DNA of 64,000 nucleotides from Bacteroidota bacterium (GTDB lineage: Bacteria > Bacteroidota > Bacteroidia > Bacteroidales > Prolixibacteraceae): the NCBI GenBank assembly GCA_030698405.1, contig JAUYMU010000083.1:1-64000 (forward strand), written 5' to 3'. Positions 15,547 to 25,359 of the stretch are shown here, in pieces. The position numbers and the translations under genes were made by a program. The notes beneath the pieces were generated by a model. That model did not search any database and was not told the DNA's origin. It saw nothing but the letters and a program-made list of their open reading frames with translations. Position 1 is the first letter of the stretch, and each line of letters starts with the position of its first letter.

Positions 15547-16177
15547 AGGTTAAAAATAATTCGATGCTATCGTGGTGCTGTTTGAGAACATTTTGTTTTT
15601 CAAGCTTCTTCAATAATCTACTTACTACCTCTCTCGCAGTTCCCAATTCTGCAGCTATTTCTTTATGCGAAATTTTTATTGGATTTTTTCTTGTAACATT
15701 TATCTTCTCAGTCAGATAATCCAGAAGTCTTTTGTCGAGTTTGTGGTTAAGTAGTTGGTTTACGGTTTCAATAAGTTCAGAATACCTAAGGTCGTACTGT
15801 TGGTAGAAAAGCTTGTTGATTGTCGGAAATTCAATCACCCATCGGGCAACCTTGTCTGCAGGGATCATTAGAATAGTGGTTTCTTCTTCGGTAATAGCAA
15901 AGATTTTACTTTGCTCGTTATTCAGACACGATGAAAAGGACATGATACAACTCTGGTCTGGTTTGATATAATATAGAAGTAATTCCTTGTCAAAGAATTG
16001 GGTAAATACTTTGACAAGGCCGGTTAAAATGATGGGAATTATTTTGATGTATTGACCTTCTCTTACTAGTTCTGTATGCGGCGGGAACGTTTTGATATCA
16101 GAAATGTTGAGGATTTCTTGTATGAGTTCGTTTCCTAAGTATTTAAACTTAAGTCTGATGGAGTATTCGTCAGTCAT
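15545..16177 (-). CDS. Crp/Fnr-family transcriptional regulator
   Basis: The 210 residues comprise an N-terminal cyclic-nucleotide-binding-type beta-roll (about 25-120), a long dimerisation helix and a C-terminal winged helix with ISHKEIAAELGTAREVVSR as the helix-turn-helix. The Fnr-type N-terminal cysteine cluster is absent, so it is unlikely to sense oxygen with a 4Fe-4S cluster in the Fnr way; the effector is unknown. The gene is directly upstream of the cytochrome group on the same strand, which makes that group its likely target. Confidence 0.9.
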   Translation of the reverse strand: MTDEYSIRLKFKYLGNELIQEILNISDIKTFPPHTELVREGQYIKIIPIILTGLVKVFTQFFDKELLLYYIKPDQSCIMSFSSCLNNEQSKIFAITEEETTILMIPADKVARWVIEFPTINKLFYQQYDLRYSELIETVNQLLNHKLDKRLLDYLTEKINVTRKNPIKISHKEIAAELGTAREVVSRLLKKLEKQNVLKQHHDSIELFLT

Positions 16178-16288
16178 TTTGCGCTGTTTTTATTGGAAAT
16201 GAATAACTCTATTATTTTATGACCAGGTCTTTAGTATAAAAGAGGTTAACAACGCTGGAGCAATTCTGGTTTATTGTTTTGTTAAAAA

Positions 16289-17386
16289 TTAGTAGAAAGG
16301 CATCATTTTTATGATTTCGTCCTCAGTCGTGAGGTACTCTTTCATCAGGTTGGCGGTAAGGCAGGAATGTACAGGAATGATTTCGATCAGGTCGCCGGGT
16401 TTGAAATAGCTGAGATCGCGTGGTGTGATTTTCAGGATTCCATGTTCCTGCGAGAGTGCATGAAGGTAATTTTTTTCATCCAAAAGAATTTTTTTGTCCC
16501 CTTCGGCAATTATAATCCGTCCAAACAATGGTTTTCCGTCAATATTTATGATGGAATCTTTTGAAAAATGAACAGCGCCGCCATAAATTACTACTTCGTT
16601 TCGTGATGGGTGTACAGCAATTACCGGACAAACCATGCGGACAGCAATGTCCGTCAGTTTACAGGAACCTAATTTGTATTGCATCAGGTCGTAAAAAACA
16701 AAATTGCCGGGACGGATTTCGTCAACTCCGTCGAAGTTTTCGCAAAGGCTGCACGACGGGGTATCTCCGAGTGAGATAATAATTTCAGGCCAATCGTTTT
16801 GATACCTTGCTTTGAGCGCTTTTAACTTCAGGAGTGCATCAAAATGACGGCTGAAAATATCGTGGGTTGAATTGGCCTGATACGTATGGCCTGTATGCGA
16901 AAGAAATCCTTTAAACTCGAGTAGTGGCGACTTCTGGATGGTTTCGAGCAATTCGTCAATTAAAGGTGTCCGGTTCGATTCAATTCCGGTGCGGTTGTAT
17001 CCGGTGTCAATTTTAATGAATACACCGGTATGCCAGGTAATCTGTTCCTGAAGTGCTGCGAGCCCTTCCCTGTTTTCTATCAGTACGTTAAGTTTAATCC
17101 GGCCTGCAAGTTCGTTTATTTCAGGAATTTCAGGAATATTAACCGAAAAGGCGATTGTAATATCGTTCCATCCAAAATCGGCGAAATAATTGGCCATTGT
17201 TAACGACGAAACTGTAATGCAATTTACTCCTGCCTTGCGAAACCATTCTCCAATTTCTGCAGATTGATGGGTTTTAAAATGTGGCCGGAAATTCAGGTGC
17301 AGATTTTCTGCCTTGCGCACCATGTTTTCAATGTTTCGCAAAGCAATTTCTTTGTTAAGTAAAAGTGTAGGCCTGGTAATTTCCAT
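16289..17386 (-). CDS. D-threonine aldolase-like PLP enzyme
   Basis: This is a fold-III pyridoxal-phosphate protein of 365 residues, in the family of D-threonine aldolase and D-serine dehydratase (DSD1). The PLP lysine is Lys38 in RPHFKTHQ, and the C-terminal metal-binding His and Cys are in VHSCLTANLM. It probably cleaves or dehydrates a D-3-hydroxy amino acid; which one cannot be read from sequence. No partner gene is evident: the regulator at 15545 is downstream and purA is upstream with its own terminator. Confidence 0.87.
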   Translation of the reverse strand: MEITRPTLLLNKEIALRNIENMVRKAENLHLNFRPHFKTHQSAEIGEWFRKAGVNCITVSSLTMANYFADFGWNDITIAFSVNIPEIPEINELAGRIKLNVLIENREGLAALQEQITWHTGVFIKIDTGYNRTGIESNRTPLIDELLETIQKSPLLEFKGFLSHTGHTYQANSTHDIFSRHFDALLKLKALKARYQNDWPEIIISLGDTPSCSLCENFDGVDEIRPGNFVFYDLMQYKLGSCKLTDIAVRMVCPVIAVHPSRNEVVIYGGAVHFSKDSIINIDGKPLFGRIIIAEGDKKILLDEKNYLHALSQEHGILKITPRDLSYFKPGDLIEIIPVHSCLTANLMKEYLTTEDEIIKMMPFY

Positions 17387-17465
17387 TTCAGGAGAATAAA
17401 CTCGATTTTATTCAAGTATGAATGGTCTAAAATAATCATTCTTACTGAGAATCAAAATAATTTGG

Positions 17466-17495
17466 AAAAAGAAAAGGAGCCAGATAGCTGGCTCC
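17466..17495 (-). terminator. Rho-independent terminator after purA
   Basis: GGAGCCAG and CTGGCTCC pair around a four-base loop (17476-17495). On the minus strand the stem is followed by TTTTCTTTTT. It ends the purA transcript. Confidence 0.85.
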
Positions 17496-17503
17496 CTATA
17501 TTT

Positions 17504-18778
17504 TTACTCTCCCAAATGGATGGTCTGTGCCCTGTTTGGCCCAACCGATGCGATTGTGACCGGCACTCCAACTTGTTCTTCGATAAAATTTATGTAGTTG
17601 TTAAATTCCTCCGGAAATTCATCCTGACTGGTTAACTGAGTCAAATCAGTCTCCCATCCGGGCAAAGCAACGTAAACCGGTTTTACATCGTCGTTCAGTT
17701 CAAAGGGAAATTTTTCGGTTTCTTCGCCATTGATTTCATAAGCTACACAGATTTTGATGGTTTCAAATTTATCCATCACGTCAGCTTTCATCATGATTAG
17801 TTCGGTCACTCCGTTCAGCATGATGGAATATTTTAATGCTACCAAATCAAGCCAGCCACATCGGCGCGGGCGACCGGTTGTTGATCCGTATTCGCGGCCA
17901 ACATCGCGCATGTTCTGTCCGTCCTGATCAAACAATTCAGTTGGGAAGGGTCCCATTCCAACGCGTGTGCAGTATGCTTTAAAAATGCCATATACATTTC
18001 CGATTTTGTTGGGGGCAATTCCAAGTCCGGTGCAGGCTCCGGCGCAAATGGTACTCGATGAGGTTACAAATGGGTATGACCCGAAGTCGATGTCGAGCAT
18101 GGTTCCCTGTGCGCCTTCTGCTAAAACTGACTTGTTTTCTGCAAGACTTTCGTTTATCAGGTGTTCGGTATCCACAATCATAAAACCTTTCAGCACTTCA
18201 ATTCCTTTCATCCATTCCTCTTCAAGCACTGCAAGTTGCGCAGCATAATCGTAATGATAATAATTGTCGAGTAGATCTTTGTGTGCCTGAACTCTTGAAG
18301 TATATTTTTCAGTGAAATTCTCAAATAAATCGCCAACTCTTAAACCTTCACGGCCAATTTTGTCGCGGTAAGTTGGTCCGATCCCTTTTAATGTTGATCC
18401 GATTTTAGTTGCACCTTTGGCTTCTTCGGAAGCAGCATCCAACAACCGGTGGGTGGGAAGGATCAAATGTGCCTTTTTTGAAATGTATAAGGTTTTTTTC
18501 AGGTCAACATTGTGCTTGCGTATCGATTCAATCTCTTTTTCGAAAGTAATCGGATCGATTACGACTCCGTTGCCGATCACATTCATCTTATCTTCATGGA
18601 AAATGCCTGAAGGGATGGTGTGAAGCACTTGTCTGAAGTTGTTTATTTCAAGCGTGTGACCAGCATTTGGTCCACCCTGAAACCTTGAAATCACATTGTA
18701 TCTGGGAGTCAGTACATCAACAATTTTGCCTTTTCCTTCGTCTCCCCACTGGAGTCCTAATAATACATCTACTTTCAT
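17504..18778 (-). CDS. purA: Adenylosuccinate synthetase
   Basis: PurA joins IMP and aspartate with GTP, the first step from IMP to AMP. The N-terminal GLQWGDEGKGKIVD loop (residues 7-20) and GPNAGHT are diagnostic. The STTGRPRRCGWLD segment and full length of 424 residues match the family. It is followed by a strong terminator. Upstream on the same strand lie a Fur-type regulator and the (p)ppGpp enzyme; PurA is a known (p)ppGpp target in other bacteria, which makes this neighbourhood sensible. Confidence 0.97.
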   Translation of the reverse strand: MKVDVLLGLQWGDEGKGKIVDVLTPRYNVISRFQGGPNAGHTLEINNFRQVLHTIPSGIFHEDKMNVIGNGVVIDPITFEKEIESIRKHNVDLKKTLYISKKAHLILPTHRLLDAASEEAKGATKIGSTLKGIGPTYRDKIGREGLRVGDLFENFTEKYTSRVQAHKDLLDNYYHYDYAAQLAVLEEEWMKGIEVLKGFMIVDTEHLINESLAENKSVLAEGAQGTMLDIDFGSYPFVTSSSTICAGACTGLGIAPNKIGNVYGIFKAYCTRVGMGPFPTELFDQDGQNMRDVGREYGSTTGRPRRCGWLDLVALKYSIMLNGVTELIMMKADVMDKFETIKICVAYEINGEETEKFPFELNDDVKPVYVALPGWETDLTQLTSQDEFPEEFNNYINFIEEQVGVPVTIASVGPNRAQTIHLGE

Positions 18779-18915
18779 TTTATCTTGGGATAATATTGAT
18801 TTTACGGGCGATAAAATTACAATTATTTTGGAGATGTTTGGCTAAAACCGGGTGTTAATAACTGGATCTTTATTGTTTTGTTTTGAAGAAGATGAAATGA
18901 ATAAAAACAGATGGT

Positions 18916-19368
18916 TTAAATATCGAGGCCTTGGTTGATGAAATGCCCGTATATATATAGTGTGTGGTGCGAAAATTTGAAGTTGTGTTTTTGGCAAATA
19001 TCTTCAATCATTTCCCGGAGGCGGGGATCGTAAAATTCGGTCAGCGATCCTGTTCGTACATCAATCAGATGATCGTGTTGCGGAATTGCATAAGCTTTTT
19101 CGAATTGTGCTATACTTTTCCCAAATTGATGGCGAATCAGTAATTTGCATTCAAGTAGCAGATCCATCGTATTGTAAAGCGTTGCCCGGCTTACACGATA
19201 GTTCTTATTTTTCATCGAGATATACAGCGACTCAATATCGAAATGTCCTTCCCTTGAGTATATTTCTTCAAGAATTGCAAACCGCTCCGGTGTTTTCCGA
19301 TGCCCGTTATTTTCGAGATATTCTACGAAAGTGTGCTTGACAGTTTCTTTGGTATTTTGGTTATCCAT
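18916..19368 (-). CDS. Fur-family transcriptional regulator
   Basis: The 150 residues have the Fur fold: an N-terminal winged helix ([17 protein letters not shown], then [18 protein letters not shown] as recognition region) and a C-terminal dimer domain with a QHDH metal motif. The paired CxxC structural-zinc motifs of many Fur proteins are missing, as in several Bacteroidota members. The sensed signal (iron, zinc or peroxide) cannot be told. It sits between purA and the (p)ppGpp enzyme gene. Confidence 0.9.
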   Translation of the reverse strand: MDNQNTKETVKHTFVEYLENNGHRKTPERFAILEEIYSREGHFDIESLYISMKNKNYRVSRATLYNTMDLLLECKLLIRHQFGKSIAQFEKAYAIPQHDHLIDVRTGSLTEFYDPRLREMIEDICQKHNFKFSHHTLYIYGHFINQGLDI

Positions 19369-19433
19369 ATTTAAACCAATTAAAAATAGAGTTCAAAAAT
19401 AGTATTTTTTAAATGGAAAAGCTAACCGGAAAT

Positions 19434-21656
19434 TTATTGCTGTATTTTCTCAATCCGTTCAATCTTGTCTATTCCCTTGATTTTCATTAACCGGGAAATG
19501 AGTTCGGAAAGGTCTTGAACACTGTGGATATACAAATACAAATCGCCTTCGAAAATACCATCGTGCGTATCGAAATGAACGGTACGCATGTTAATGTTGC
19601 TATGTTTGGAAATGATGGTGGTGATTTCATTCACAATTCCGACACGGTCGAACCCGCTCAGCTTGATGCGCGAAAGGTAGGAGAGCTTTTTGAATTTGGT
19701 CCATTCGGCCGTAATGATACTATCGCCTTGTTGCGACATCATTTTCAGCGCTTCCGGGCAGTTTCTTTTGTGAATAATAATGTGTTCTGCTCCTGAAACA
19801 TAGCCAACTACATCGTCGCCCGGAATAGGATTGCAACACTTCGCAAGCGTATAGTTCAATTGTTCCGGATCTTCTTTCAGGATATATGGTATTTTTTTGT
19901 CGATCTTGTCCGGAGTATTCGAAACAGCCTCTTTTTTTGTGCTGAATTTTAATTTCCAGAATTTGGCAAGTTTATTTTCGCGCCGGGTTTGCAGAACTTC
20001 GCCTAAATTATCGAGTTCCAGAAATCCCATTCCAACCTGTGCATAAAGTTGTTCCTTATTGGTGAGATTGTAATAGCTGGTTAGTTTTTTCAGGGTGTCC
20101 GATGATGGGGCAATTTTGAGTTTTGCAAGCTGATCTTCAATAATCTTCCGGCCCTGGTCAATGTGCTTCTTGCGATCGAGCTTGAAAGATTGTTTTACTT
20201 TCGCTTTTGCTTTTGCCGAAATCAGGAAATTTAACCAGTTCAACTGGGGCGTTTGCGTTTTCGATGAAAGTATCTCAACCTGATCGCCGCTAAGCAGCAC
20301 ATGCGAAATTGGAACTAGTTTGTGATTGATTTTGGCACCGATGCAATGGTTCCCCAGTTCTGTGTGAATTTCGTATGCAAAATCCAGAACTGTCGCATTT
20401 TTTGGCAACGTAACCATTCGCCCCTTTGGTGTAAATACGACAATTTCCGACGAGAACAGGTTCATTTTAAATTCATCCAGAAATTCCAGAGCATCCGATT
20501 CCGGATTCTGAAGCATTTCTTTTATTTTCTGAAGCCATTTGTCAAGTTCGTTCTCAACGTCGTTGATGTTCTTGTATTTGTAGTGAGCCGCAAAGCCACG
20601 TTCGGCAATTTCGTCCATTCGCTGTGTGCGAATCTGTATTTCGACCCATTTCCCTTGAGGGCCCATTACAGTGATGTGCAAAGCTTCATATCCGTTTGCT
20701 TTCGGAATGGTAATCCAGTCGCGTATCCGGTCGGGTTTGGGTTTATAAATATCTGTTACCAGCGAAAGAATATCGAAACATTGCCGTTTTTCAGAAACAT
20801 TGGGATCAGGAACAAATACAATTCTTATAGCAAGCAGATCATATACTTCGTCAAACGAAACACCCTTGGTCTGCATTTTATTCCAGATGGAATAAATGGA
20901 TTTCAGGCGTTCTGTAATTGTGAAATCTACGCCTTCATTTTTCAATTGTTCTTCTATGGGCCTGATGAATTCTGTAACCAGATAATCTCTTTTTTCCCGC
21001 TGGTTGTGAAGTCTGAACTGTATCTGATTGAAAGAATCCGGATGTTTGTATTTCAGGCTGAGGTCTTCCAGTTCTGATTTAATGGCATACAATCCAAGCC
21101 GGTGGGCAAGTGGAGAAAAAATGTACAAAGTTTCCGCAGCAATTTTTAATTGTTTGTTGGGTGCCATCGAATCAAGCGTCCGCATATTGTGCAGCCGGTC
21201 GGCGATTTTTATCAGAATTACCCTGACATCATCCGAAAGGGTCATCAACATTTTCCTGAAATTATTTGCCTGTTTCGAATCCTGATGAGGTGTAAATTCG
21301 TCGGTAAGCTTGGTGAGCCCGTCAACAATTGATGCAACCTTTTCTCCGAATAAATTGCTGATGTCTTCAAGCGTGTAATCTGTGTCTTCAACTACATCGT
21401 GCAAAAGTGCTGAAATTATTGACGTTGCACTTAAGCCAATCTCATCGACCACAATGGTTGCCACCGCAATGGGATGGATGATATAAGGTTCTCCTGATTT
21501 TCTTTTTACACCGGCATGTGCAGAATTGGCAAACTCAAAAGCTTTGTTTATCCGTACTTTTCCTTCATCCGAAACTTTACGGTCACAAGCTTTTAGCAAG
21601 TCGTCATAATAGTCCTGAATTAATCTTTGTTCTGCTTTTGTCTGAAGTTTTGTCAT
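19434..21656 (-). CDS. spoT: Bifunctional (p)ppGpp synthetase/hydrolase (RelA/SpoT homologue)
   Basis: This is a 740-residue long RSH enzyme that makes and degrades the alarmone (p)ppGpp. The HD hydrolase domain is intact (IIHPIAVA near 60, HDVVED at 86-91, DRLHNMRTL). The synthetase domain follows (about 240-370, with ERLKSIYSIWNKM and ANGYEALH). TGS (about 405-465, with GRMVTLPKNATVLDFAYEIH) and a C-terminal ACT domain (about 665-740) complete the usual order. Both active sites look complete, so a bifunctional SpoT-like role is more likely than a RelA-only role. Confidence 0.95.
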   Translation of the reverse strand: MTKLQTKAEQRLIQDYYDDLLKACDRKVSDEGKVRINKAFEFANSAHAGVKRKSGEPYIIHPIAVATIVVDEIGLSATSIISALLHDVVEDTDYTLEDISNLFGEKVASIVDGLTKLTDEFTPHQDSKQANNFRKMLMTLSDDVRVILIKIADRLHNMRTLDSMAPNKQLKIAAETLYIFSPLAHRLGLYAIKSELEDLSLKYKHPDSFNQIQFRLHNQREKRDYLVTEFIRPIEEQLKNEGVDFTITERLKSIYSIWNKMQTKGVSFDEVYDLLAIRIVFVPDPNVSEKRQCFDILSLVTDIYKPKPDRIRDWITIPKANGYEALHITVMGPQGKWVEIQIRTQRMDEIAERGFAAHYKYKNINDVENELDKWLQKIKEMLQNPESDALEFLDEFKMNLFSSEIVVFTPKGRMVTLPKNATVLDFAYEIHTELGNHCIGAKINHKLVPISHVLLSGDQVEILSSKTQTPQLNWLNFLISAKAKAKVKQSFKLDRKKHIDQGRKIIEDQLAKLKIAPSSDTLKKLTSYYNLTNKEQLYAQVGMGFLELDNLGEVLQTRRENKLAKFWKLKFSTKKEAVSNTPDKIDKKIPYILKEDPEQLNYTLAKCCNPIPGDDVVGYVSGAEHIIIHKRNCPEALKMMSQQGDSIITAEWTKFKKLSYLSRIKLSGFDRVGIVNEITTIISKHSNINMRTVHFDTHDGIFEGDLYLYIHSVQDLSELISRLMKIKGIDKIERIEKIQQ

Positions 21657-21800
21657 CGCCTGATCTTTCTACACCTCGCTTATTTGAACTTAAAAAGTAA
21701 AGATATATTATTTCTGAAAAAAATGTCCGAACGGTTCTTTCAGATCACTTTTTAGAACAAATAATTAACGAATAAGATTGATCGGAGTTACAGGAATATG

Positions 21801-23048
21801 CTATTCAAATCGCAAGCTTTCAATCGGATCAAGTTTTGATGCTTTTTGGGCCGGATAATATCCGGATAAAATTCCGACAAAAAAGCAAAGGATAACACCG
21901 GCAATAATCCAGATCCATGGAATAAAAAATGGAGTTCCGATAAGCATTGCGACCCCATTGCCAGCCAGAATCCCGAATATGATACCCACAATTCCGCCTA
22001 TCTGGCCAATAGCAATGGCTTCAATCAGAAATTGTTGCTTTACAATTTTGGAAGTGGCTCCCATGGCTTTTCGGATACCAATTTCGCGTGTCCGTTCGGT
22101 AACCGAAACGAGCATAATGTTCATCAGACCAACAGCAGCCCCAAACAAAGTAATGAAACCTATAATGGTTGCCACAAGGGTAATATTCTGGATATTTTTC
22201 AGTAGTATATTTACCAGGTTATCGCTTTTCTCCACATTAAAATCACTTTCGTCAGCTGGGTTTAAGTTGCGGATTATTCTGAAAGTTCCTTCGGCTTCAC
22301 CAATCGCCGGATCAACCAATTCAGTATTGTTGACTTTTATTTGAATTGAAAAATTCATCTGAGGACGCGAAAAATAGCTTCTGACATTGGTAAAGGGCAA
22401 TAAACAAAGCTGATCGCCTCCGGACCCAAATCCACGCCCTTTTGATTCGAGAACGCCGACAACGCGGTACTTTCCACCGCCGATACTGATTGTTTTTTGG
22501 AGCGGATCTTCACCTTTTCTGAATATTTTCTTTACAACCCCATCGCCTATAATTACTACATTTCTTCCCGAATTTATTTCTTCTTCGGTAAAATTTCGTC
22601 CGATCCTGATTTCATTTCCGGAGGTAAAAAGATAATTGTTGTCAACTCCCTGTACCGATACATTTGGATTGGTTTTCTGCGATTCGAATTTCACGGTAGC
22701 AGTGCCCGTTGCTGTTGTCGAGATCGAAACTGCTGCCGGGAAAACATACTTGTCCTTAAATTCCCTGGCCTGATAATAATTGATGTATGAATAATTTCGG
22801 GTTCGGTAACGCTGGTTGCCAACCTGTATGCGCATCCCACGCGAACTTATGGTGAACGTGTTGGCTCCCATGAAAGTGAACTCCTTTGTGATTGAGTTTT
22901 TGATTGAGTCGATGGCAGTAAGAATTCCAACCAAAGCTGTAATTCCAACTGCAATAATCAGCACAGTTAGTATCGTTCGCAACAGGTTACTCCTTATTGA
23001 CTGCAAAGCGATCCTCAAATTTTCAAAAAAAAGCGTTCCGAATCTCAT
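21801..23048 (-). CDS. MacB/FtsX-type ABC transporter permease
   Basis: The protein has one N-terminal transmembrane helix ([17 protein letters not shown]), a large periplasmic MacB-type domain, and three C-terminal helices in an FtsX-like domain with the [15 protein letters not shown] signature. Such permeases work with an ATPase in export of lipids, peptides or lipoproteins, or in mechanotransmission. No ATPase or membrane-fusion gene is adjacent. I prefer the ATG at 23048 (415 residues), because the 20 residues upstream look unlike a leader and the family start is MRFG...[12 protein letters not shown]. Confidence 0.9.
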   Translation of the reverse strand: MRFGTLFFENLRIALQSIRSNLLRTILTVLIIAVGITALVGILTAIDSIKNSITKEFTFMGANTFTISSRGMRIQVGNQRYRTRNYSYINYYQAREFKDKYVFPAAVSISTTATGTATVKFESQKTNPNVSVQGVDNNYLFTSGNEIRIGRNFTEEEINSGRNVVIIGDGVVKKIFRKGEDPLQKTISIGGGKYRVVGVLESKGRGFGSGGDQLCLLPFTNVRSYFSRPQMNFSIQIKVNNTELVDPAIGEAEGTFRIIRNLNPADESDFNVEKSDNLVNILLKNIQNITLVATIIGFITLFGAAVGLMNIMLVSVTERTREIGIRKAMGATSKIVKQQFLIEAIAIGQIGGIVGIIFGILAGNGVAMLIGTPFFIPWIWIIAGVILCFFVGILSGYYPAQKASKLDPIESLRFE

Positions 23049-23398
23049 GGTTTGTTTGTTTGATGAGCGTTCAATAGGTCGCAACAGTGACGGAATAATT
23101 ACATTCAAAAAAGTGAATCACAGTTGCTGGTGATTCTTGTCTTCAAATATTGCAATCATTGTTTAACGACCAATTGTAATATATATTCGATTGTTCAAGA
23201 TAGGCAAATTGATGCAATTAAAAACCAACCATGTTAATGCATTGATATGTTGTTTTCTATGACACATTAAATTTCTGTTTAAACTTTTTTAACATTTGAA
23301 AACTAACTTTTTAAGTAAAGGTTCGTTCACGTCGTTATCATTTAGCTTTAATTTGACCGGGTGTAAAACAGTTACAAACTCAATTATAAAGTTTATAT
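23049..23398. other. AT-rich intergenic region between divergent genes
   Basis: This gap separates the minus-strand permease from the plus-strand gene at 23399. It is AT-rich. I see no open reading frame, no clear hairpin and no exact match to the Bacteroidota promoter in it. Confidence 0.5.
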
Positions 23399-23911
23399 AT
23401 GATCTGTATCTTCGAAATTTCATCATCAGAAGCTCCTGATTTCAGGCGATTGATTCATATCAATTCTGAAAAAACATTTGAAGATTTAAATCTGATTATA
23501 CAGAATGCATGTAATTTTGACCATTCACAATTGGCGTCATTTTTCCTTACCGATGATTTGTGGAGGAAAAGCGTTGAAATCTCCTCCCTTGATTCAGGAA
23601 AATCGGGACCTATGCTAATCAGCATGAGAACAACAAAACTGGATAATTATTTATCGGAAACCGGACAAAAACTTATATATGTTTTCGATTTTTTTAATGA
23701 ACGTTTTTTATTTATCGAATTAAAAGAAAAAATTATGAAAACCGATTTGCAAGAACCATTTGTTGCCTACGAAAAGGGGGATGCCCCAGCTCAATTTCTG
23801 CTGAATGATTATAATGATCTTGATGTAGATGTCATGGTTTCTGATGATGTTTACAAGAGTTTTGGAGATCTGGAAGACTATTATGAGATTTTTGGAGAAA
23901 TGGATGCTTAA
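23399..23911 (+). CDS. IS1096 passenger/pRiA4b ORF-3-like protein
   Basis: The 170 residues match the PRiA4_ORF3 pattern: SEKTFEDLNLIIQNACNFD, HSQLASFFLTDD, then LIYVFDFFNERFLFIELKE. The family is named for a transposon passenger gene but is widespread on chromosomes without a known role, and no transposase is present here. An acidic C-terminal tail (DYNDLDVDVMVSDD) is typical of Bacteroidota members. A strong terminator follows directly, so the gene is a transcription unit of its own. Confidence 0.75.
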   Translation: MICIFEISSSEAPDFRRLIHINSEKTFEDLNLIIQNACNFDHSQLASFFLTDDLWRKSVEISSLDSGKSGPMLISMRTTKLDNYLSETGQKLIYVFDFFNERFLFIELKEKIMKTDLQEPFVAYEKGDAPAQFLLNDYNDLDVDVMVSDDVYKSFGDLEDYYEIFGEMDA

Positions 23912-23917
23912 ACAAAT

Positions 23918-23946
23918 GGGGACTTAAAAAGTCCCCTTCTTTTTTC
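23918..23946 (+). terminator. Rho-independent terminator
   Basis: GGGGACTT, three A, then AAGTCCCC followed by TTCTTTTTTC. It separates the gene at 23399 from miaA. Confidence 0.9.
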
Positions 23947-23958
23947 TTATTCATTGCT

Positions 23959-23966
23959 TATCTTTG
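23959..23966 (+). promoter_or_regulatory. Bacteroidota -7 box for the miaA operon
   Basis: TATCTTTG matches TAnnTTTG exactly. It lies between the upstream terminator and the miaA ATG at 23988, leaving a leader of about 15 bases. It also rules out a TTG start at 23964, which is inside the box. Confidence 0.6.
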
Positions 23967-23987
23967 ACGGCAACACAAAAAATAAGA

Positions 23988-24899
23988 ATGAATACATTAA
24001 TTGTGGTTTTGGGTCCAACCGGCATAGGAAAATCGGATATCAGCATTCAACTTGCCAATTATTTTTCTACTGATATTATTTCTGCCGATTCGAGGCAATT
24101 TTTTCGCGAACTTTCAATTGGCACTGCAGTTCCTGCCGAAGAAGATTTGAAATCAGTTATTCATCATTTTATTCACTCCCGGTCGATACACGATTATTAT
24201 AATGTAAGCGAATACGAAACTGAGGCGATCGACCTGATCAATCAACTTTTCAAATCAAAAAATCCGTTGATACTTACCGGCGGGTCTATGTTATATATCG
24301 ACACCATTTGCAAAGGCATTGATGATATTCCGACAGTTACTCCTGAAATCAGGCAGGAAGTAGTCAACTGGTACGCTGAAAACGGACTGGAAGCATTGCA
24401 GCAACGCCTTTTGAATCTCGATCCGGAATATCACAGCATTGCTGATCTGAACAATCCCAAACGTTTGTTGCATGCGGTAGAAATTTGCCAACTGACGGGT
24501 AAAACATTTACATCGTTCCGAAAAAATACTGTTCGCGAACGTCCTTTCCTGATTGTTAAAATCGGGATAAATCAAAACCGCGAAATTTTGTACCAGCGAA
24601 TAAATGAACGTGTTGAGCGAATGATGGATGCGGGTTTGCTGGATGAAGCAAGAGGCGTTTATCCTCACAAAGATCTGAATTCGCTGAATACTGTTGGCTA
24701 CAAGGAATTGTTTGCGTTCTTTGATGGCAATTGTACGCTGGACGAGGCGGTGGATCTGATCAAACGGAATTCAAGAAAATATGCCCGCAAACAACTTACA
24801 TGGTTTCGCCGCGACAATGAAATCACTTGGTTTGAACCGGAACAGATTCAGGAAATAATTGCTTTTACAGAACAGAAGCTGAATGAACATGACAGATAA
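23988..24899 (+). CDS. miaA: tRNA dimethylallyltransferase
   Basis: MiaA adds a dimethylallyl group to A37 of tRNAs that read UNN codons. The P-loop GPTGIGKSD, SADSRQFFRELSIGTA, the LTGGSMLYIDTICKGID segment and the tail ARKQLTWFRRD are all family marks. The length of 303 residues is usual. It starts a plus-strand operon: its last codons overlap the Nudix gene, which in turn overlaps the glycosyltransferase. Confidence 0.96.
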   Translation: MNTLIVVLGPTGIGKSDISIQLANYFSTDIISADSRQFFRELSIGTAVPAEEDLKSVIHHFIHSRSIHDYYNVSEYETEAIDLINQLFKSKNPLILTGGSMLYIDTICKGIDDIPTVTPEIRQEVVNWYAENGLEALQQRLLNLDPEYHSIADLNNPKRLLHAVEICQLTGKTFTSFRKNTVRERPFLIVKIGINQNREILYQRINERVERMMDAGLLDEARGVYPHKDLNSLNTVGYKELFAFFDGNCTLDEAVDLIKRNSRKYARKQLTWFRRDNEITWFEPEQIQEIIAFTEQKLNEHDR

Positions 24900-25359
24900 A
24901 CTACCTTCCCGGTTTACTATCCGGGTTTATGGATTAATAATCAGTGATCAAAATGAAGTTCTGGTTACCGACGAATTTCAACTGAATATGCGAATGACCA
25001 AATTTCCGGGTGGTGGTTTGGATTTTGGAGAAGGAACTGTTGATTGCCTGAGAAGGGAAATGATGGAAGAATGCAATCAGGAAATAGAAGATATACGGCA
25101 TTTTTACACCACCGATTTTTTTCAAAAGGCTTTGTTTTGGGAGGATCATCAACTTTTAAGTATTTATTATATGGCGCGGCTGAAAGAACCAGCTAAATTT
25201 CGGATATCAACAGTTGCTTTTGATTTTCCTGAAATGGTGAATGGAAATCAATCTTTCAGGTGGGTTTCGGTCGAGTCGTTAAATCCCGATGAATTTACTT
25301 TCCCAATTGATAAACATGTTGCATTTTTGCTGAAACAATATTTAAATGGATTGTCTTGA
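24889..25359 (+). CDS. Nudix hydrolase
   Basis: This small hydrolase of nucleoside-diphosphate-linked compounds has the Nudix box GGGLDFGEGTVDCLRREMMEEC, shown in pieces as GLDFGEGTV and RREMMEE. The substrate is unknown. The ATG at 24889 is preferred to the one six bases upstream; both overlap the end of miaA. Its TGA stop overlaps the TTG start of the next gene, so translation is probably coupled. Confidence 0.9.
   Translation: MTDKLPSRFTIRVYGLIISDQNEVLVTDEFQLNMRMTKFPGGGLDFGEGTVDCLRREMMEECNQEIEDIRHFYTTDFFQKALFWEDHQLLSIYYMARLKEPAKFRISTVAFDFPEMVNGNQSFRWVSVESLNPDEFTFPIDKHVAFLLKQYLNGLS

Noticed and set aside
23399-23911. Transposon passenger marking an insertion sequence
   Set aside because: The family is common on chromosomes without a transposase, and no inverted repeats or transposase are found around it.
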